A stretch of 64,000 nt of DNA from Terriglobia bacterium (GCA_021325275.1 JAJPHL010000005.1:62001-126000); one strand, 5' to 3'; positions 32,579-42,712 are shown, counted from the first letter of the stretch. The notes: generated from the letters alone by a model not told the origin. A program made the numbers and translations.

Positions 32579-35500
32579 ATGAAAACAAGAATTGTCAACG
32601 TTGTAGCGCTGCTGTGTCTTTTCGTTTCCTTCGCTGCGGCACAAACGGTTTTGGGTACGCTGGAGGGTCGCGTGTTAGACGAGAAGGGCTCTGCGATTCC
32701 CAACGCGACGGTCCGGCTCACTTCTCGAGAGACGGGTCAAAGCGGAGAGGCACGCACGAGCGCGGAAGGAACCTTTCGGCTCACCAACCTTCCCGCAGGC
32801 TCCTATGAAGCCAGGATTTCGGCGCAAGGTTTCGCGCTGGCACAAAGGGACGTCGTCCTGGTGGTCGATCAAGCAGTGCGGAGGGATTTCACCTTGTCGG
32901 TCGTCCCGCCACACTACGACATCGTCGATGTCGCAGCCCCATTCACACCGCTCATGGCCGAATCCGGCGCCGTTTCCTACGTGATCGAAAACCGCAACGT
33001 CACGGGACTCCCTCTCGACGGCCGCAATTTCTACGAGCTGAGTTTGCTTCTTCCTGGCGTCAATCCTCCTGCGGCGGGATCGGCCGGATCGGTCCGCGGC
33101 GCGTTCGCCATCAACATCAACGGCGGTCGCGAGGATTCCAACAATTTCCTGCTCGACGGCGTGTACAACAACGATCCCAAGCTGAACGGCGTGGGCACGC
33201 AAACGCCCGTCGACGCGATCCGCGAGTTTGAAGTGCTGGGCAGTTCCTACGACGCGAGTTTCGGCCGCAACGCCGCGGGACAAGTCAACGTGGTCACGCA
33301 ATCGGGCGGCAACAAATGGCACGGCGTGGCCTACGATTTCTTCCGCAACTCCGCGCTCGACAGCTTGAATTATTTCGCGCCCACCGGACAGCCCACACCG
33401 AAGGATAACCGCAACCAGTTCGGTGCCACGCTCGGCGGACCGATCAAGAAGGATCACAGCTTCATCTTCTTCGACTACGAAGGGCGCCGCTTCCGCCAGG
33501 GAATCACGCAAGTGTCGAACGTGCCCACGGTTCTCGAACGCGCCGGGAATTTTTCGCAGAGCTTCGTGAAGCCTATCAATCCGCTGAGCGGAACTCCATT
33601 TCCGGGCAACACGATTCCATCGTTCTTCCAAAGTCCCGTGGGCGCGGCGATCGCCAACGCGTATCCGCTGCCGAATCGCAACGTGCCGGGGCAGGATTAC
33701 GTGTCGTCGCCGACGCAGTTTGACGATTCCGATCATTTCGATGTCCGCTTCGATCAGATTTTCGGACGCGCCACTGTGCTCACCGCGCGTTACAGCTTCG
33801 ACGATCGCCGTTTGAACACGCCGTTCGCCGGCACCGGCGACGCGCTGATCCCCGGCTACGGCAATCAAGTGCCCAGCCGCTCGCAAAACATGGCGATCAA
33901 CTTGGTGCACCCGTTCTCGGCGACGCTGCTGAGCGAAACGCGCTTCGGCGGGAATCGCGTGTCGAACAGCGTGCTCCTGCAAAATCCTGGCGCGGATCTC
34001 AACAAAGCGGTCGGGCTGCCGGAAGTTTCTTCGAACTCGCGCGATTTCGGTTTGAGCCAAATCACGATCCCGGGATACTCGGTGCTGGGCAACGATCTCA
34101 CGAGTCCGCAGCACGGCGCGACCGATGACGAACAGGTCGTGGAGCAAATGTCGTATGTGCGCGGCCGCAGCATCTTGAAATTCGGCGGCGACATTCGCTA
34201 CTTGCAGCAGAACGCGTTTCGCGACGTGGAGTCGCGCGGCTTCCTGCAATTCCTCGGTGCATTCACGCAAGCTCCGCTGGCCGATTTGCTGCTGGGATAT
34301 CCCACGGTGACCGGCGCGGCGACGTCGAACAATCCCGAGCATCTGCGCACGCACAGCTATGACTTTTTCGTGCAGGAAACGTATCGCATGCGCCCCAACC
34401 TGACGCTGACCGCCGGCGTGCGCTACGAATACAACTCGCCTGGCGTGGACGTGCAGAATCACGCCAACCTGTTCGATCCGTCGACGGGCAAGCTGGCGCA
34501 AGTGGGCACGGGCAATTTGCCGCGCGGCGGCTACGTGCCGGACCGCAACAATTTTGCGCCACGCATCGGCCTGGCGTGGTCGCACGCCGGATGGGTGGTG
34601 CGGTCGGGCTATGGAATCTACTTCGATCAATCGTCGCTCGCGCCGGGCGAAGGACTTTACTTCAGTCCGCCGTATTTTAATTCCGCCTTATACTTCACGG
34701 TGCCTGGACCGACGCCGACCTCGCCGCCGCTTTACACGCTGACGCTGGCCAATCCGTTCCCCGCAAATTTCTTCGTACCCACGGCGCCTACGGCGCTCGC
34801 GTATCAGCGCAATCTTGCGACGGCGTACGTGCAGCAGTGGAATCTGGCGATCCAGCGGCAGATCAACAAGTCGCTGCTGGCGGAAGTTGGATACGTAGGA
34901 TCGAAAGGAACCAAGTTGCTCGACGTGCGCGACATCAATCAAGCGCATCCGAGCACGATTTTCGGCAATCCGCGTCCGCTGCCGCAATTCGCGGACATCG
35001 ACCTCGAGTCGTCCTCAGCGAATTCCAGCTACAACAGCTTGCAGACACGCGTGCAGCAACGCCTCGCCCACGGCGTGTCGGCGATTGTCGGCTACACGTT
35101 CGCGAAGTCGCTCGACAATGCCTCAGGATTCTTCGCCACGACAGGCGATCCGAACTTCCCGCAGAACAGCTACAACCTGCGCCTGGAGCGTGGACGCAGC
35201 GATTTCGACATTCAGCAGCGTTTGACCGTGAGCTATTACTGCGATCTCCCGCAGGGTCACAACATTCTACTGAAAGGCTGGCAGACCGCGGGTATCTGGA
35301 CATTCCAGAGCGGCCAGCCGTTCACGGTGGCGCTCGAGCCAGGCAACGACAACGCCAACGCCGGCATCGACACGCTGGGATTCGGCGCGAACCAGCGTCC
35401 CAACCGGATCGCGGACGGAGCCATTTCAAATCCGGGCCCGAACGAATGGTTCAATCCGAAGGCGTTTGTCACGGCGCCGTACGGCAGCTTCGGAAACTCG

Positions 35501-35731
35501 GGACGCAACATTCTCGATGGTCCGGGCTTGCAGACGTTCAACGTGTCGGTGCTGAAGAATACGCCGCTCGGCGAACACAGCACGCTGCAATTCCGCACCG
35601 AGTTCTTCAACATCTTGAATCACACCAACTTCAACTTGCCGGATAATTTCGTGGGGTCACCGACGTTCAGCCAGATTCTCTCGTCGGGCGATCCGCGTCG
35701 CGTGCAGTTCGCGTTGAAGTTGCTGTTTTAG
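32579..35731 (+). CDS. TonB-dependent receptor, Oar-like with carboxypeptidase-regulatory N-terminus
   Basis: A 1050-residue outer-membrane receptor. A signal peptide (residues 1-21) leads into a CarboxypepD_reg-like domain (GTLEGRVLDEKGSAIPNATV, NLPAGSYEARISAQGF, residues about 27-105). A plug-like region follows (NVTGLPLDGRNFYELSLLLPG, DGVYNNDPKLNG, DAIREFEV), then a long beta-barrel ending RRVQFALKLLF with a terminal Phe. This architecture is the large acidobacterial TonB receptor type, which takes up polymers or siderophore-like ligands. Substrate is unknown. GGGGAG purines precede the ATG. It is divergent from the ligase-like gene. Confidence 0.92.
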   Translation: MKTRIVNVVALLCLFVSFAAAQTVLGTLEGRVLDEKGSAIPNATVRLTSRETGQSGEARTSAEGTFRLTNLPAGSYEARISAQGFALAQRDVVLVVDQAVRRDFTLSVVPPHYDIVDVAAPFTPLMAESGAVSYVIENRNVTGLPLDGRNFYELSLLLPGVNPPAAGSAGSVRGAFAININGGREDSNNFLLDGVYNNDPKLNGVGTQTPVDAIREFEVLGSSYDASFGRNAAGQVNVVTQSGGNKWHGVAYDFFRNSALDSLNYFAPTGQPTPKDNRNQFGATLGGPIKKDHSFIFFDYEGRRFRQGITQVSNVPTVLERAGNFSQSFVKPINPLSGTPFPGNTIPSFFQSPVGAAIANAYPLPNRNVPGQDYVSSPTQFDDSDHFDVRFDQIFGRATVLTARYSFDDRRLNTPFAGTGDALIPGYGNQVPSRSQNMAINLVHPFSATLLSETRFGGNRVSNSVLLQNPGADLNKAVGLPEVSSNSRDFGLSQITIPGYSVLGNDLTSPQHGATDDEQVVEQMSYVRGRSILKFGGDIRYLQQNAFRDVESRGFLQFLGAFTQAPLADLLLGYPTVTGAATSNNPEHLRTHSYDFFVQETYRMRPNLTLTAGVRYEYNSPGVDVQNHANLFDPSTGKLAQVGTGNLPRGGYVPDRNNFAPRIGLAWSHAGWVVRSGYGIYFDQSSLAPGEGLYFSPPYFNSALYFTVPGPTPTSPPLYTLTLANPFPANFFVPTAPTALAYQRNLATAYVQQWNLAIQRQINKSLLAEVGYVGSKGTKLLDVRDINQAHPSTIFGNPRPLPQFADIDLESSSANSSYNSLQTRVQQRLAHGVSAIVGYTFAKSLDNASGFFATTGDPNFPQNSYNLRLERGRSDFDIQQRLTVSYYCDLPQGHNILLKGWQTAGIWTFQSGQPFTVALEPGNDNANAGIDTLGFGANQRPNRIADGAISNPGPNEWFNPKAFVTAPYGSFGNSGRNILDGPGLQTFNVSVLKNTPLGEHSTLQFRTEFFNILNHTNFNLPDNFVGSPTFSQILSSGDPRRVQFALKLLF

Positions 35732-35738
35732 GCGCGGC

Positions 35739-36938
35739 TCAACTAGTCGGCCGATCTCGCGGCGGCGCCGTCGCCGTGAAATCCTGGCGGATTCGCGAGG
35801 CGTATTGCGCCAGCAATTGCTCGACTCTTTGGCGATCGCGTGAGCGTACGATCAAGCCAACATGATTCTTGCGCTTCATTCGCCACACGATCTCGGGGTC
35901 GTCGTACGCCGACGTGTCCGGCCATTCTTGCTTCGCCAGCGACACCAGCAATCCCGCGTAGTCCTCACGGGCGGCCGGAGGATCGTACAGCGTCTTGCCG
36001 CCGGCAATTTCCACCTTCGCCCATTCACTCCATAGGTTGAGTCCCGTGGCGGCTTCCACCAACTCCACAATATTTGCACCGCCCACGCGCGCCGAAGTTT
36101 CCAGGAAAAGGAAACGCCCCGTTTCGCGATCCTTGATGTATTCGGTATGCGACACACCGCGCACCAAGCCCATCGCTGCGAGCACGCGGGCGTTCATCTC
36201 GCGCAGTTCGTGCTCGTCGTGCGATCCGCGCTCGACAATCGAAGTGGAAAAAACGCCGCCGCCATGCGACACCTCCATGGGCGGCGTGCCGTAGCGGCTG
36301 ACGCTTACGAAACGAATCTGCCGCTCGTAGACGATGGTGTCGACGTGAAAAATGTCGCCGGGAATGTACCTTTCGATCAAGTAGTTCGATTGCTCGTCGC
36401 CCAGCGCGTTGATCAGTTCCCACAAGCGCGCGTATTCGCCCACCAGCTTGATGCCGATGGCGCCCGCGAGGAAGCGCGGCTTCAAGACCCACGGCGGCGG
36501 AATCATGTGCGTGTAGCGATCGATGGTTTCGTGATTCAGCACGTGGACGAAATCCGGCACTTCGAGTCCGCGGTCGAGCGCTTGCACGCGCATCGCGAGT
36601 TTGTCGCGGAAATATCGCGTGGTGGTCTCGCCCATTCCCGGCACGCGCAGATGCTCGCGCAACGCAGCGGCGGTTTCCAGGTCGAAATCGTCGAGCGGAA
36701 CGATGCGATCAATCGTTCGCGTGCGCGCCAGAAAGCTGACCGCGTTCAGCGTCTGCCGGCGGTGCCACTTTTTCTGGTCATCGGGCATGTAAAAAATCTC
36801 GTCTATGCTGTCGAGCGGCCACGCAGCCTCGTCTTTCAAACTGAGCGAAGTCAGCAGCAGCACGCGACAGCCTTGGCGGCGGCATTCACGCAAGAATTCA
36901 TGGCCCTTCTCGTAACTGGCCAGGCAAAGGATGGTCAT
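35739..36938 (-). CDS. ATP-grasp domain protein
   Basis: A 399-residue protein with an N-terminal Rossmann-like domain (MTILCLASYEKGHEFLRECRRQG) and an ATP-grasp core. Visible are the pre-ATP PGMGETTTRYFRDKLAMR segment, PPWVLKPRFLAGAIGIKLV with the nucleotide-binding lysine, and LIERYIPGDIFHVDTIV. The metal-binding end is RFLFLETSARVGGANIVELVE. The family includes carboxylate-amine ligases and peptide ligases, and the substrates here are unknown. It ends 7 bp from the receptor gene, tail to tail, and its ATG has a TAGAAA-like hexamer 6 nt upstream. Confidence 0.87.
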   Translation of the reverse strand: MTILCLASYEKGHEFLRECRRQGCRVLLLTSLSLKDEAAWPLDSIDEIFYMPDDQKKWHRRQTLNAVSFLARTRTIDRIVPLDDFDLETAAALREHLRVPGMGETTTRYFRDKLAMRVQALDRGLEVPDFVHVLNHETIDRYTHMIPPPWVLKPRFLAGAIGIKLVGEYARLWELINALGDEQSNYLIERYIPGDIFHVDTIVYERQIRFVSVSRYGTPPMEVSHGGGVFSTSIVERGSHDEHELREMNARVLAAMGLVRGVSHTEYIKDRETGRFLFLETSARVGGANIVELVEAATGLNLWSEWAKVEIAGGKTLYDPPAAREDYAGLLVSLAKQEWPDTSAYDDPEIVWRMKRKNHVGLIVRSRDRQRVEQLLAQYASRIRQDFTATAPPRDRPTS

Positions 36939-36971
36939 AGAGACTTTCTATCGGCGCGCGGGTTGAGCAAA

Positions 36972-37835
36972 CTACGGCTCGACCTTGAACTTCGCGTCGT
37001 AGCTGGTTTCCTGATTCGTAAGTTTGTCGCGAATCTTGAGGCGTAGCGTATATTCGCCGGGCTTCACACCCTTGGAGATATCGAGATTGAACGACGTGGA
37101 GAGCACGCGCGGAGGATAAAACAAGCGATTCTTTTCCGATTGCGTGGGATTGCTGAACAGCACGTTGCCGCCCGCGTCCAGGATCGAGAGTTCCTGCTCA
37201 ACCCACCAGGCCTTGTCTTCCACTTTGTAACCTGTCAGTTTGAAGCGGGCCCAGAGCGTGGTTCCCTGGCGATAGACGTCGTCGTTTTTCTGGCGGCCGT
37301 TTTCGGTGTCGGAAAAAATGAATTGATGCACGCTGAGTTTGTCGCCGGGTTGAATCGTTTCGCCGCGGACCTTGAACGTGCCTTGAAAATCGGTGGTTGC
37401 TTTGGCGAGTTTGTCTTCCACCTGGACCTTCAGGGTGTAATCGCCGGCGGGCGCGAAGGTGGGCAGCACGCGCTGATAATCGAATTTCGGAGTCCAGTTT
37501 TGATCCATCGGCGAAAGCGTCGCTTCTTTGTCGTCGCTGAACTCTTCCACCACCGGCTGGCCCTGCGGGTCGAGAAGTTGCACCGTATAGTGCAACTGCA
37601 TGTGCATCTTGGCGTCTTGCTTGAAGCCGGAAACGTGGAAACTGAAATAGACGGTTTCGCCGGCATTCAGGATCAAGCTGCGGACAATGCGGCGGTCGGG
37701 ATCTTCGAAAAACGCGTCGACGATCGCAAGTTTTGTGTCGGCGGCGTAAACGCGCGGCGTTGCGGCACGGTCCAACAGTCTAGCCGTCAACACCGCAAGC
37801 AGACCAATGGTTGTGAACCTCACGGCACGCCTCAT
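36972..37835 (-). CDS. Exported hypothetical protein
   Basis: A 287-residue exported protein with a signal peptide (RFTTIGLLAVLTARLLDRAAT, cleavage near VYAADT). The mature part looks like two immunoglobulin-like beta-sandwich repeats: ETVYFSFHVSGFKQDAKM with AGDYTLKVQVEDKLAKATTDFQG, and TTLWARFKLTGYKVEDKAWW with PGEYTLRLKIRDKLTNQETS. I recognise no named family. The ATG at 37835 is 6 nt after a TATCAT hexamer. It is divergent from the subtilase and 33 bp upstream of the ATP-grasp gene, whose function may be unrelated. Confidence 0.72.
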   Translation of the reverse strand: MRRAVRFTTIGLLAVLTARLLDRAATPRVYAADTKLAIVDAFFEDPDRRIVRSLILNAGETVYFSFHVSGFKQDAKMHMQLHYTVQLLDPQGQPVVEEFSDDKEATLSPMDQNWTPKFDYQRVLPTFAPAGDYTLKVQVEDKLAKATTDFQGTFKVRGETIQPGDKLSVHQFIFSDTENGRQKNDDVYRQGTTLWARFKLTGYKVEDKAWWVEQELSILDAGGNVLFSNPTQSEKNRLFYPPRVLSTSFNLDISKGVKPGEYTLRLKIRDKLTNQETSYDAKFKVEP

Positions 37836-37841
37836 GGGCTC

Positions 37842-37847
37842 ATGATA
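37842..37847 (-). promoter_or_regulatory. -10-like hexamer of the exported beta-sandwich gene (leaderless)
   Basis: TATCAT on the minus strand ends 6 nt before ATG 37835. Confidence 0.4.
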
Positions 37848-37993
37848 ACGCAATCAGCATCGCGCGGTACGAATGGCCTGGGCCACCCAGACTTGCCGCC
37901 AATGTTTTTGTGGGCCCCGCCGTCACACCGAGCCGCGATGCAGCGTCTTTGTACTCGAATGGCCCGCGGCGTGCGTATAAATTAAAGGTACCC

Positions 37994-40900
37994 ATGAAAC
38001 TCCATTCCACCCTTCCCCTCAGCGTGATTTTGTTGACTTTATCCGTTAGTGCGCAAAATGCGAATCCACCCGCTCAAACAAGAAGTGTGACGAATCAACC
38101 CGCTCGTGGGGCAGATCGCCACGCCGCGCGACAAGCCGCCAGACAGCGGGCCCAACGCCCCGCAGCCACCCCGGCTCCGACGGATCGCCGCTCGGCGATT
38201 GTCGAATTCTCCACCCCGTCACTGGTGGAACACTTGGCGGCTACATCGCGCCGGACGGCCGCGGTCGCCGATACTTCCCGCGCCGCCAGCGATTCGATCG
38301 ACACCGAGATGGTCCGCACACGCATGTTCTCGACCGAAGGCGACACCTATCGCCAGGCTTTGCAGCAAGAAAAGACGCCGCTGATCGCGGCGTTGCAGGC
38401 ACGCGGCGTGACGATCATTTCGCAAGCCGAGCACGTCATCAACTCGATCACGATTTCCGCCACCGCCGGCGATCTCGCGTGGATTCGCACGCAGCCCGGA
38501 GTGAAGTCCGCGCATTTCGCGGCCGTACATCACGTTCACCTGAACGCGGCGACGCAGTTGATCGGCGCGCAGCAAGTATGGAATCAAATCGGCGGCGCGG
38601 CCAAGGCCGGCGCGGGAATCAAGATTGCGATGCTCGATTCCGGCATCGACATCACGCATCCGATGTTTTCCGCGTCGGGATTCAATGCACCTGCCGGATT
38701 TCCGAAAACCAACACCGGCGCGGGCAGCGGATACACCAACGCGAAAGTGATTGTCGCGAAGAATTATATTTGCTCCGCGGCCACGGGATCTTGCCCGAAC
38801 GATCCGGATCGCGCGACGAGCTGGGATCACAACGGCTCCGACGGCTTGGGTCACGGCACCGGTACGGCGTCGGTGGCGGCCGGAAATTGCGTGACCAACA
38901 CACCGTTCAACGTGCAGATTTGCGGCGTGGCGCCCGGCGCTTGGCTGGGAAATTACAAAGTGTTCAACTCCGTGGGCGACGGCGTGGATGAATCGCAGGC
39001 GATCAACGACGCGGTGGCCGACGGAATGAACATCATCAACTACTCGGGGGGCGGCGACGCCACCGGCCTGTCCCCCACGGACTCGAGCTTTGCCGACGAG
39101 TACACCGCCATCAAGAACGCCGCGATGGCCGGCGTGCCGGTGATTGTCTCGGCGGGGAATTGCGGTCCCGCGGGAAGCTCGGACCCCAGTTGCATCACCG
39201 TCGGCGACAATTCCGTGAACGATCCCGCCATCATGCCGTACGCGATCGCGGCGGGCGCCAGCAGCAATTCGCATGTGCTCGGGAATGCGCTGACCCTCTC
39301 GTCGGCGGCGCCCGGGAGTTTGCAAACCATCGCGACTGCGCCGGTGTTCAACGCCAGCGCGACTTCCCAAGTGGCCTCGTACACGGCGCCCGGCGCGGGT
39401 CCCGCGGTGATTGTGGATGTCGCGACGATCAACGCTTCGGGAACGGCGTGCAGCGCACTGCCTGCCGGCAGTCTCACGGGGAAAATCGCGCTGCTCAAAT
39501 ACGATTTCGATCTTCCCTGCGATTCGAGCACACCCGACACAACGTCCACGAATAATGCGAAGGCCGCGGGCGCCGTCGGCGTCATCTATATCGATCCGCT
39601 GCCGGAAGAACTTCTGGGACCGTTCAACTTTTTAGCCGGCGGCAGCATTCCTTCCACGTTGATCACCTACCAAACGGGACTTGCTTTACAGGCGTATGTC
39701 GATGCGAACCCGGGAAAAGTGACCGGGCAATTCGCGGGCACGCCGAGCGAACCGCCGCAGACCGCGGATCAAGTGGCCGACTACTCCAGTCGCGGACCGG
39801 TGAACGACTTCAGCCTGAAACCGGATTTGACCGCGCCGGGCGACATGCTCGTCGCGACTCCAGTCGCGCTGCCGGATATCAACAACGGCGCGATCTACGA
39901 TCCTTCGGGATACAGCTACAACGAAGGAACCAGCTATTCCGCGCCGATGACTTCGGGCGCCGCGGCGGTTTTGATGGCGTTGCGGCCATCGCTGAACGCC
40001 TTCGACATCAAGAGCGCGCTCGTGAACACCGGATCGCCGCTCAGCTCGACGCAAGATTTGGCCGTACTCAGCGTGCAGATGACGGGCGGTGGACGCGTGA
40101 ATCTTCCCGGCGCGATCAATACGATGATTTCCGCGAATCCGGTATCGGTCAGCTTCGGCCAGGTCACGAGCCCCGCAGCGGGTTACTCGCAATCGCAGAG
40201 CGTAACGCTGAAAGAACTCGGAACTTCGGCGGAAACGTACAACGTCGCGGTGGTTCAAGCGGTGACCAACGCCGGTCTTTCGATCACCGTGCCGTCGACT
40301 GTGTCGGTGAGTCCCGGCGGCACCACATCGCTGGCGATTTCGCTGAAGCTGAGCGCGCAAGTCTTCGGAATTTACGAAGGAACGATCGTGCTGACGAGCC
40401 AATCGTCGTCGCAAACGATCCACATCCCGTATTGGGTGATGCTCGGCACGCCGACATTCCCCGCGGGCAGTTTGGTGGACGGCGCAGGCTTCGGCAAGAA
40501 CGTTTCGCCCGGCGACATCGTGTCGCTCTTCGGCACCGACCTGGGAACGCAAGGCGCGGGAGCGTCGTTCATTCCCTTGCCGGTCGACGTGAATCACACG
40601 GTTGTCGGAATTCTTGGAAACTTCACCGGCTTCGGCAATACGGAGTTTGTCACGCCGATCTTCTACAGCTCGTCTGGGCAGGTCAATTTCATGATTCCGT
40701 ACGAACTGGAAACCGGCAGCACCGCTACGGTGTTCGTATTTCAACAAGGAGTGCAAGGCGCCTCGTCGCTCGACTTCACGCCGAACGCCACGTCGCCGGG
40801 AATCTTCACCTCCAACGGCACGGCGGTGGTGACGCATCAATCGGGCGCGCTGGTGACGGCCGCGAATCCGGCGACCGCCGGCGAAGTCGTGACGATCTAC

Positions 40901-41158
40901 TGCGCGGGTCTCGGCGCGACGAATCCCACGATCTTCGAAGGCGATCCGGGACCGATTCCGCCGGCCACGACGACCGCGACAGCCACGGTCAGCATCGGCG
41001 GCGCGAACGCCAGCGTGAGTTTCGCCGGCCTGACGCCGTTGTTCGCGGGACTCTATCAGGTGAACGCGACAATTCCGTCGAGCGTGCACGGACCGCAGAC
41101 GATCACCATTTCGATCGGCGGCGCGACGAGCAACGCTCCGACGACCTACGTGCAGTAA
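37994..41158 (+). CDS. Subtilisin-like S8 serine peptidase with Solibacter-type C-terminal domain
   Basis: A 1054-residue exported peptidase. After a signal peptide come a basic Arg/Ala/Pro-rich stretch and a propeptide-like region. The catalytic Asp is in IKIAMLDSGIDITHPMF (about residue 215), the His in GLGHGTGTASVAAG (about 285) and the Ser in NEGTSYSAPMTSGAAAVL (about 645). A PA-like insertion (GKIALLKYDFDLPCD) lies between His and Ser. The last 230 residues (PGDIVSLFGTDLG, SSGQVNFMIPYELE, AGLGATNP, PLFAGLYQVNATIPSSV) match the Solibacter uncharacterised C-terminal domain, probably for secretion or adhesion. A TATAAA-like box lies about 12 nt before the ATG. Confidence 0.93.
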   Translation: MKLHSTLPLSVILLTLSVSAQNANPPAQTRSVTNQPARGADRHAARQAARQRAQRPAATPAPTDRRSAIVEFSTPSLVEHLAATSRRTAAVADTSRAASDSIDTEMVRTRMFSTEGDTYRQALQQEKTPLIAALQARGVTIISQAEHVINSITISATAGDLAWIRTQPGVKSAHFAAVHHVHLNAATQLIGAQQVWNQIGGAAKAGAGIKIAMLDSGIDITHPMFSASGFNAPAGFPKTNTGAGSGYTNAKVIVAKNYICSAATGSCPNDPDRATSWDHNGSDGLGHGTGTASVAAGNCVTNTPFNVQICGVAPGAWLGNYKVFNSVGDGVDESQAINDAVADGMNIINYSGGGDATGLSPTDSSFADEYTAIKNAAMAGVPVIVSAGNCGPAGSSDPSCITVGDNSVNDPAIMPYAIAAGASSNSHVLGNALTLSSAAPGSLQTIATAPVFNASATSQVASYTAPGAGPAVIVDVATINASGTACSALPAGSLTGKIALLKYDFDLPCDSSTPDTTSTNNAKAAGAVGVIYIDPLPEELLGPFNFLAGGSIPSTLITYQTGLALQAYVDANPGKVTGQFAGTPSEPPQTADQVADYSSRGPVNDFSLKPDLTAPGDMLVATPVALPDINNGAIYDPSGYSYNEGTSYSAPMTSGAAAVLMALRPSLNAFDIKSALVNTGSPLSSTQDLAVLSVQMTGGGRVNLPGAINTMISANPVSVSFGQVTSPAAGYSQSQSVTLKELGTSAETYNVAVVQAVTNAGLSITVPSTVSVSPGGTTSLAISLKLSAQVFGIYEGTIVLTSQSSSQTIHIPYWVMLGTPTFPAGSLVDGAGFGKNVSPGDIVSLFGTDLGTQGAGASFIPLPVDVNHTVVGILGNFTGFGNTEFVTPIFYSSSGQVNFMIPYELETGSTATVFVFQQGVQGASSLDFTPNATSPGIFTSNGTAVVTHQSGALVTAANPATAGEVVTIYCAGLGATNPTIFEGDPGPIPPATTTATATVSIGGANASVSFAGLTPLFAGLYQVNATIPSSVHGPQTITISIGGATSNAPTTYVQ

Positions 41159-41170
41159 ACAAGAAAGAAC

Positions 41171-41251
41171 AAATGCACCGCCGATGAACGCAGATAAACG
41201 CCGATGAAGTTCAGGTCTTCATCGGCGTTTATCGGCGGTTGCATTTTATTT
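41171..41251. repeat. Decamer hairpin element D3 between convergent genes
   Basis: The left arm (41171-41209) and right arm (41217-41247) are inverted runs of 10-bp units of the type GATGAACGCA/ATCGGCGTTT. The short loop is TTCAGGT, and the right end is GCGGTTGCATTTT. It begins 12 bp after the subtilase stop and overlaps the end of the convergent M28 gene. It could act as a two-way transcription terminator, since both flanks are T/A-rich. Confidence 0.85.
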
Positions 41252-42712
41252 TGCTCGCGGGAATTTTCGATCCGCGGCCGCCGCTTGATACGCGTACCAC
41301 GCCGTCACCAACGCCGCTTGGCGAATATCCTTCACCTGCAAACGCTCCGGCGTATCGACATTCGTGTGATGCTCGCGCACATCATAGTTCACGTAATCCT
41401 GAATGGGATTGAACGCCGGCACGCCGATTTCGTTGAAGGTCACGTGATCGCTATTCCCCAGTGAGTCGATCACGTTGCGGCGCACACCGAATTGCTTGAG
41501 CGGCTCGTTCCAGGCGTCGAATATCGCGCGCAGGTCCTCGCGATTTTGCAAATACCATCCGTAGATCGGGCCGGTGCCGGCGTCGACGTTGAAGTAGACG
41601 TCGAATTTCGCGCGCGCCTCGGCGTTCGCGTCGCCGGCGAGATGCTGCTGCACCCACGCTTTAGATCCGAGTAGTCCTTGTTCTTCGCCGCTCCAAATCG
41701 CCGCCCGAATCGTGCGCCGCGGGCGCGCGCCAGTCGCTTTGAGAATGCGCATCGCCTCCATAATCGTTGTCGCGCCGTCGGCATTGTCGGTGGCGCCGAC
41801 ACCGGTGTGCCAGGAGTCGAGATGTCCGCCGATCATCACGATTTCGTCGCGCACCGCCGGATCGGAGCCGGACAATTCCGCGAGCACGTTGTACGTGTTT
41901 CCGCTGTCGTCGGGAAATTTCGCTTGCACGTTCACGCGCAACTTCACCGGCACGCCTTGCTCCAGCATGTGCACGATCATGTTGTAGTGCTCGCCCGCCA
42001 GTGTGATCGACGGAACGACGTTATCGCCGGCGTCGCGCCCCTGCACGAACACGGTGCCGTGCTCGCCGCGGCTCGGTTTCAGGATCGCGGCGGCGCCGGC
42101 ATCGTGGATCGCCTGCGCGATCGCTTGAGCGCGCGCTTGTCCGCCGAGTCCACCACCGGCCGGCGCTGCCGGCGGCGTGACGTAGCTCGGATCGCTCGGC
42201 TGCGCGCGATCCTGACGCACGAAAGCCGTCATCGCTGGTTGCGTCAGTACGATCGCGCCTTTCAAGCGCGCCGACATTCCCGCGATTTCTTCCGCCGATT
42301 TCCCCGCGATCATCACCGGCGTCGCGGTGACTTCCCCGGCGGTCGACGGCGACCACGCGTCGGCGTACCCGATCAACGGCATGTAGCGGGGCTCCACCAT
42401 TTCGACGGTGAGTTTGTCGAGCGTCCAACTGCGGCCGAAATGGAATGCTTCCAGGCGGGCGTTCTCCAAACCCTTTGAGGCAAGCCACTGGCGTGTCCAC
42501 ACGGCGGCGCGCTTGTGCGCGGGCGACGCGGTGAGGCGCGGCCCGATGATCACCGTGAACATGTCGAAGACGGTGGTGGCTTCGGAGTGGTCCATCGCTT
42601 CCACGCGCATTTTTTCGAGCAGTCCCGGATTTTGCGGTGCGGGAAATTGCGCGAGCAGTGCCGAAATTACCAGCAGCAGGACGAGAGAGGTGCGGAGGAT
42701 CATGGGCGTCAT
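41246..42712 (-). CDS. Exported M28 zinc aminopeptidase-like protein
   Basis: A 488-residue exported peptidase with a signal peptide (ILRTSLVLLLVISALLAQ). A PA-like insert (GEVTATPVMIAGKSAEEI and AGAAAILKPSRGEHG) precedes the M28 core: VMIGGHLDSWHTGVGATDNADGA with zinc-binding His and Asp, and IWSGEEQGLLGSKAWVQQH with the catalytic Glu pair. The final metal site may be the His in HHTNVDTPERL. It probably releases N-terminal residues from peptides in the periplasm or outside the cell. ATG 42712 is chosen; ATG 42703 is possible. It overlaps element D3 at its 3' end. Confidence 0.9.
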   Translation of the reverse strand: MTPMILRTSLVLLLVISALLAQFPAPQNPGLLEKMRVEAMDHSEATTVFDMFTVIIGPRLTASPAHKRAAVWTRQWLASKGLENARLEAFHFGRSWTLDKLTVEMVEPRYMPLIGYADAWSPSTAGEVTATPVMIAGKSAEEIAGMSARLKGAIVLTQPAMTAFVRQDRAQPSDPSYVTPPAAPAGGGLGGQARAQAIAQAIHDAGAAAILKPSRGEHGTVFVQGRDAGDNVVPSITLAGEHYNMIVHMLEQGVPVKLRVNVQAKFPDDSGNTYNVLAELSGSDPAVRDEIVMIGGHLDSWHTGVGATDNADGATTIMEAMRILKATGARPRRTIRAAIWSGEEQGLLGSKAWVQQHLAGDANAEARAKFDVYFNVDAGTGPIYGWYLQNREDLRAIFDAWNEPLKQFGVRRNVIDSLGNSDHVTFNEIGVPAFNPIQDYVNYDVREHHTNVDTPERLQVKDIRQAALVTAWYAYQAAAADRKFPRAK

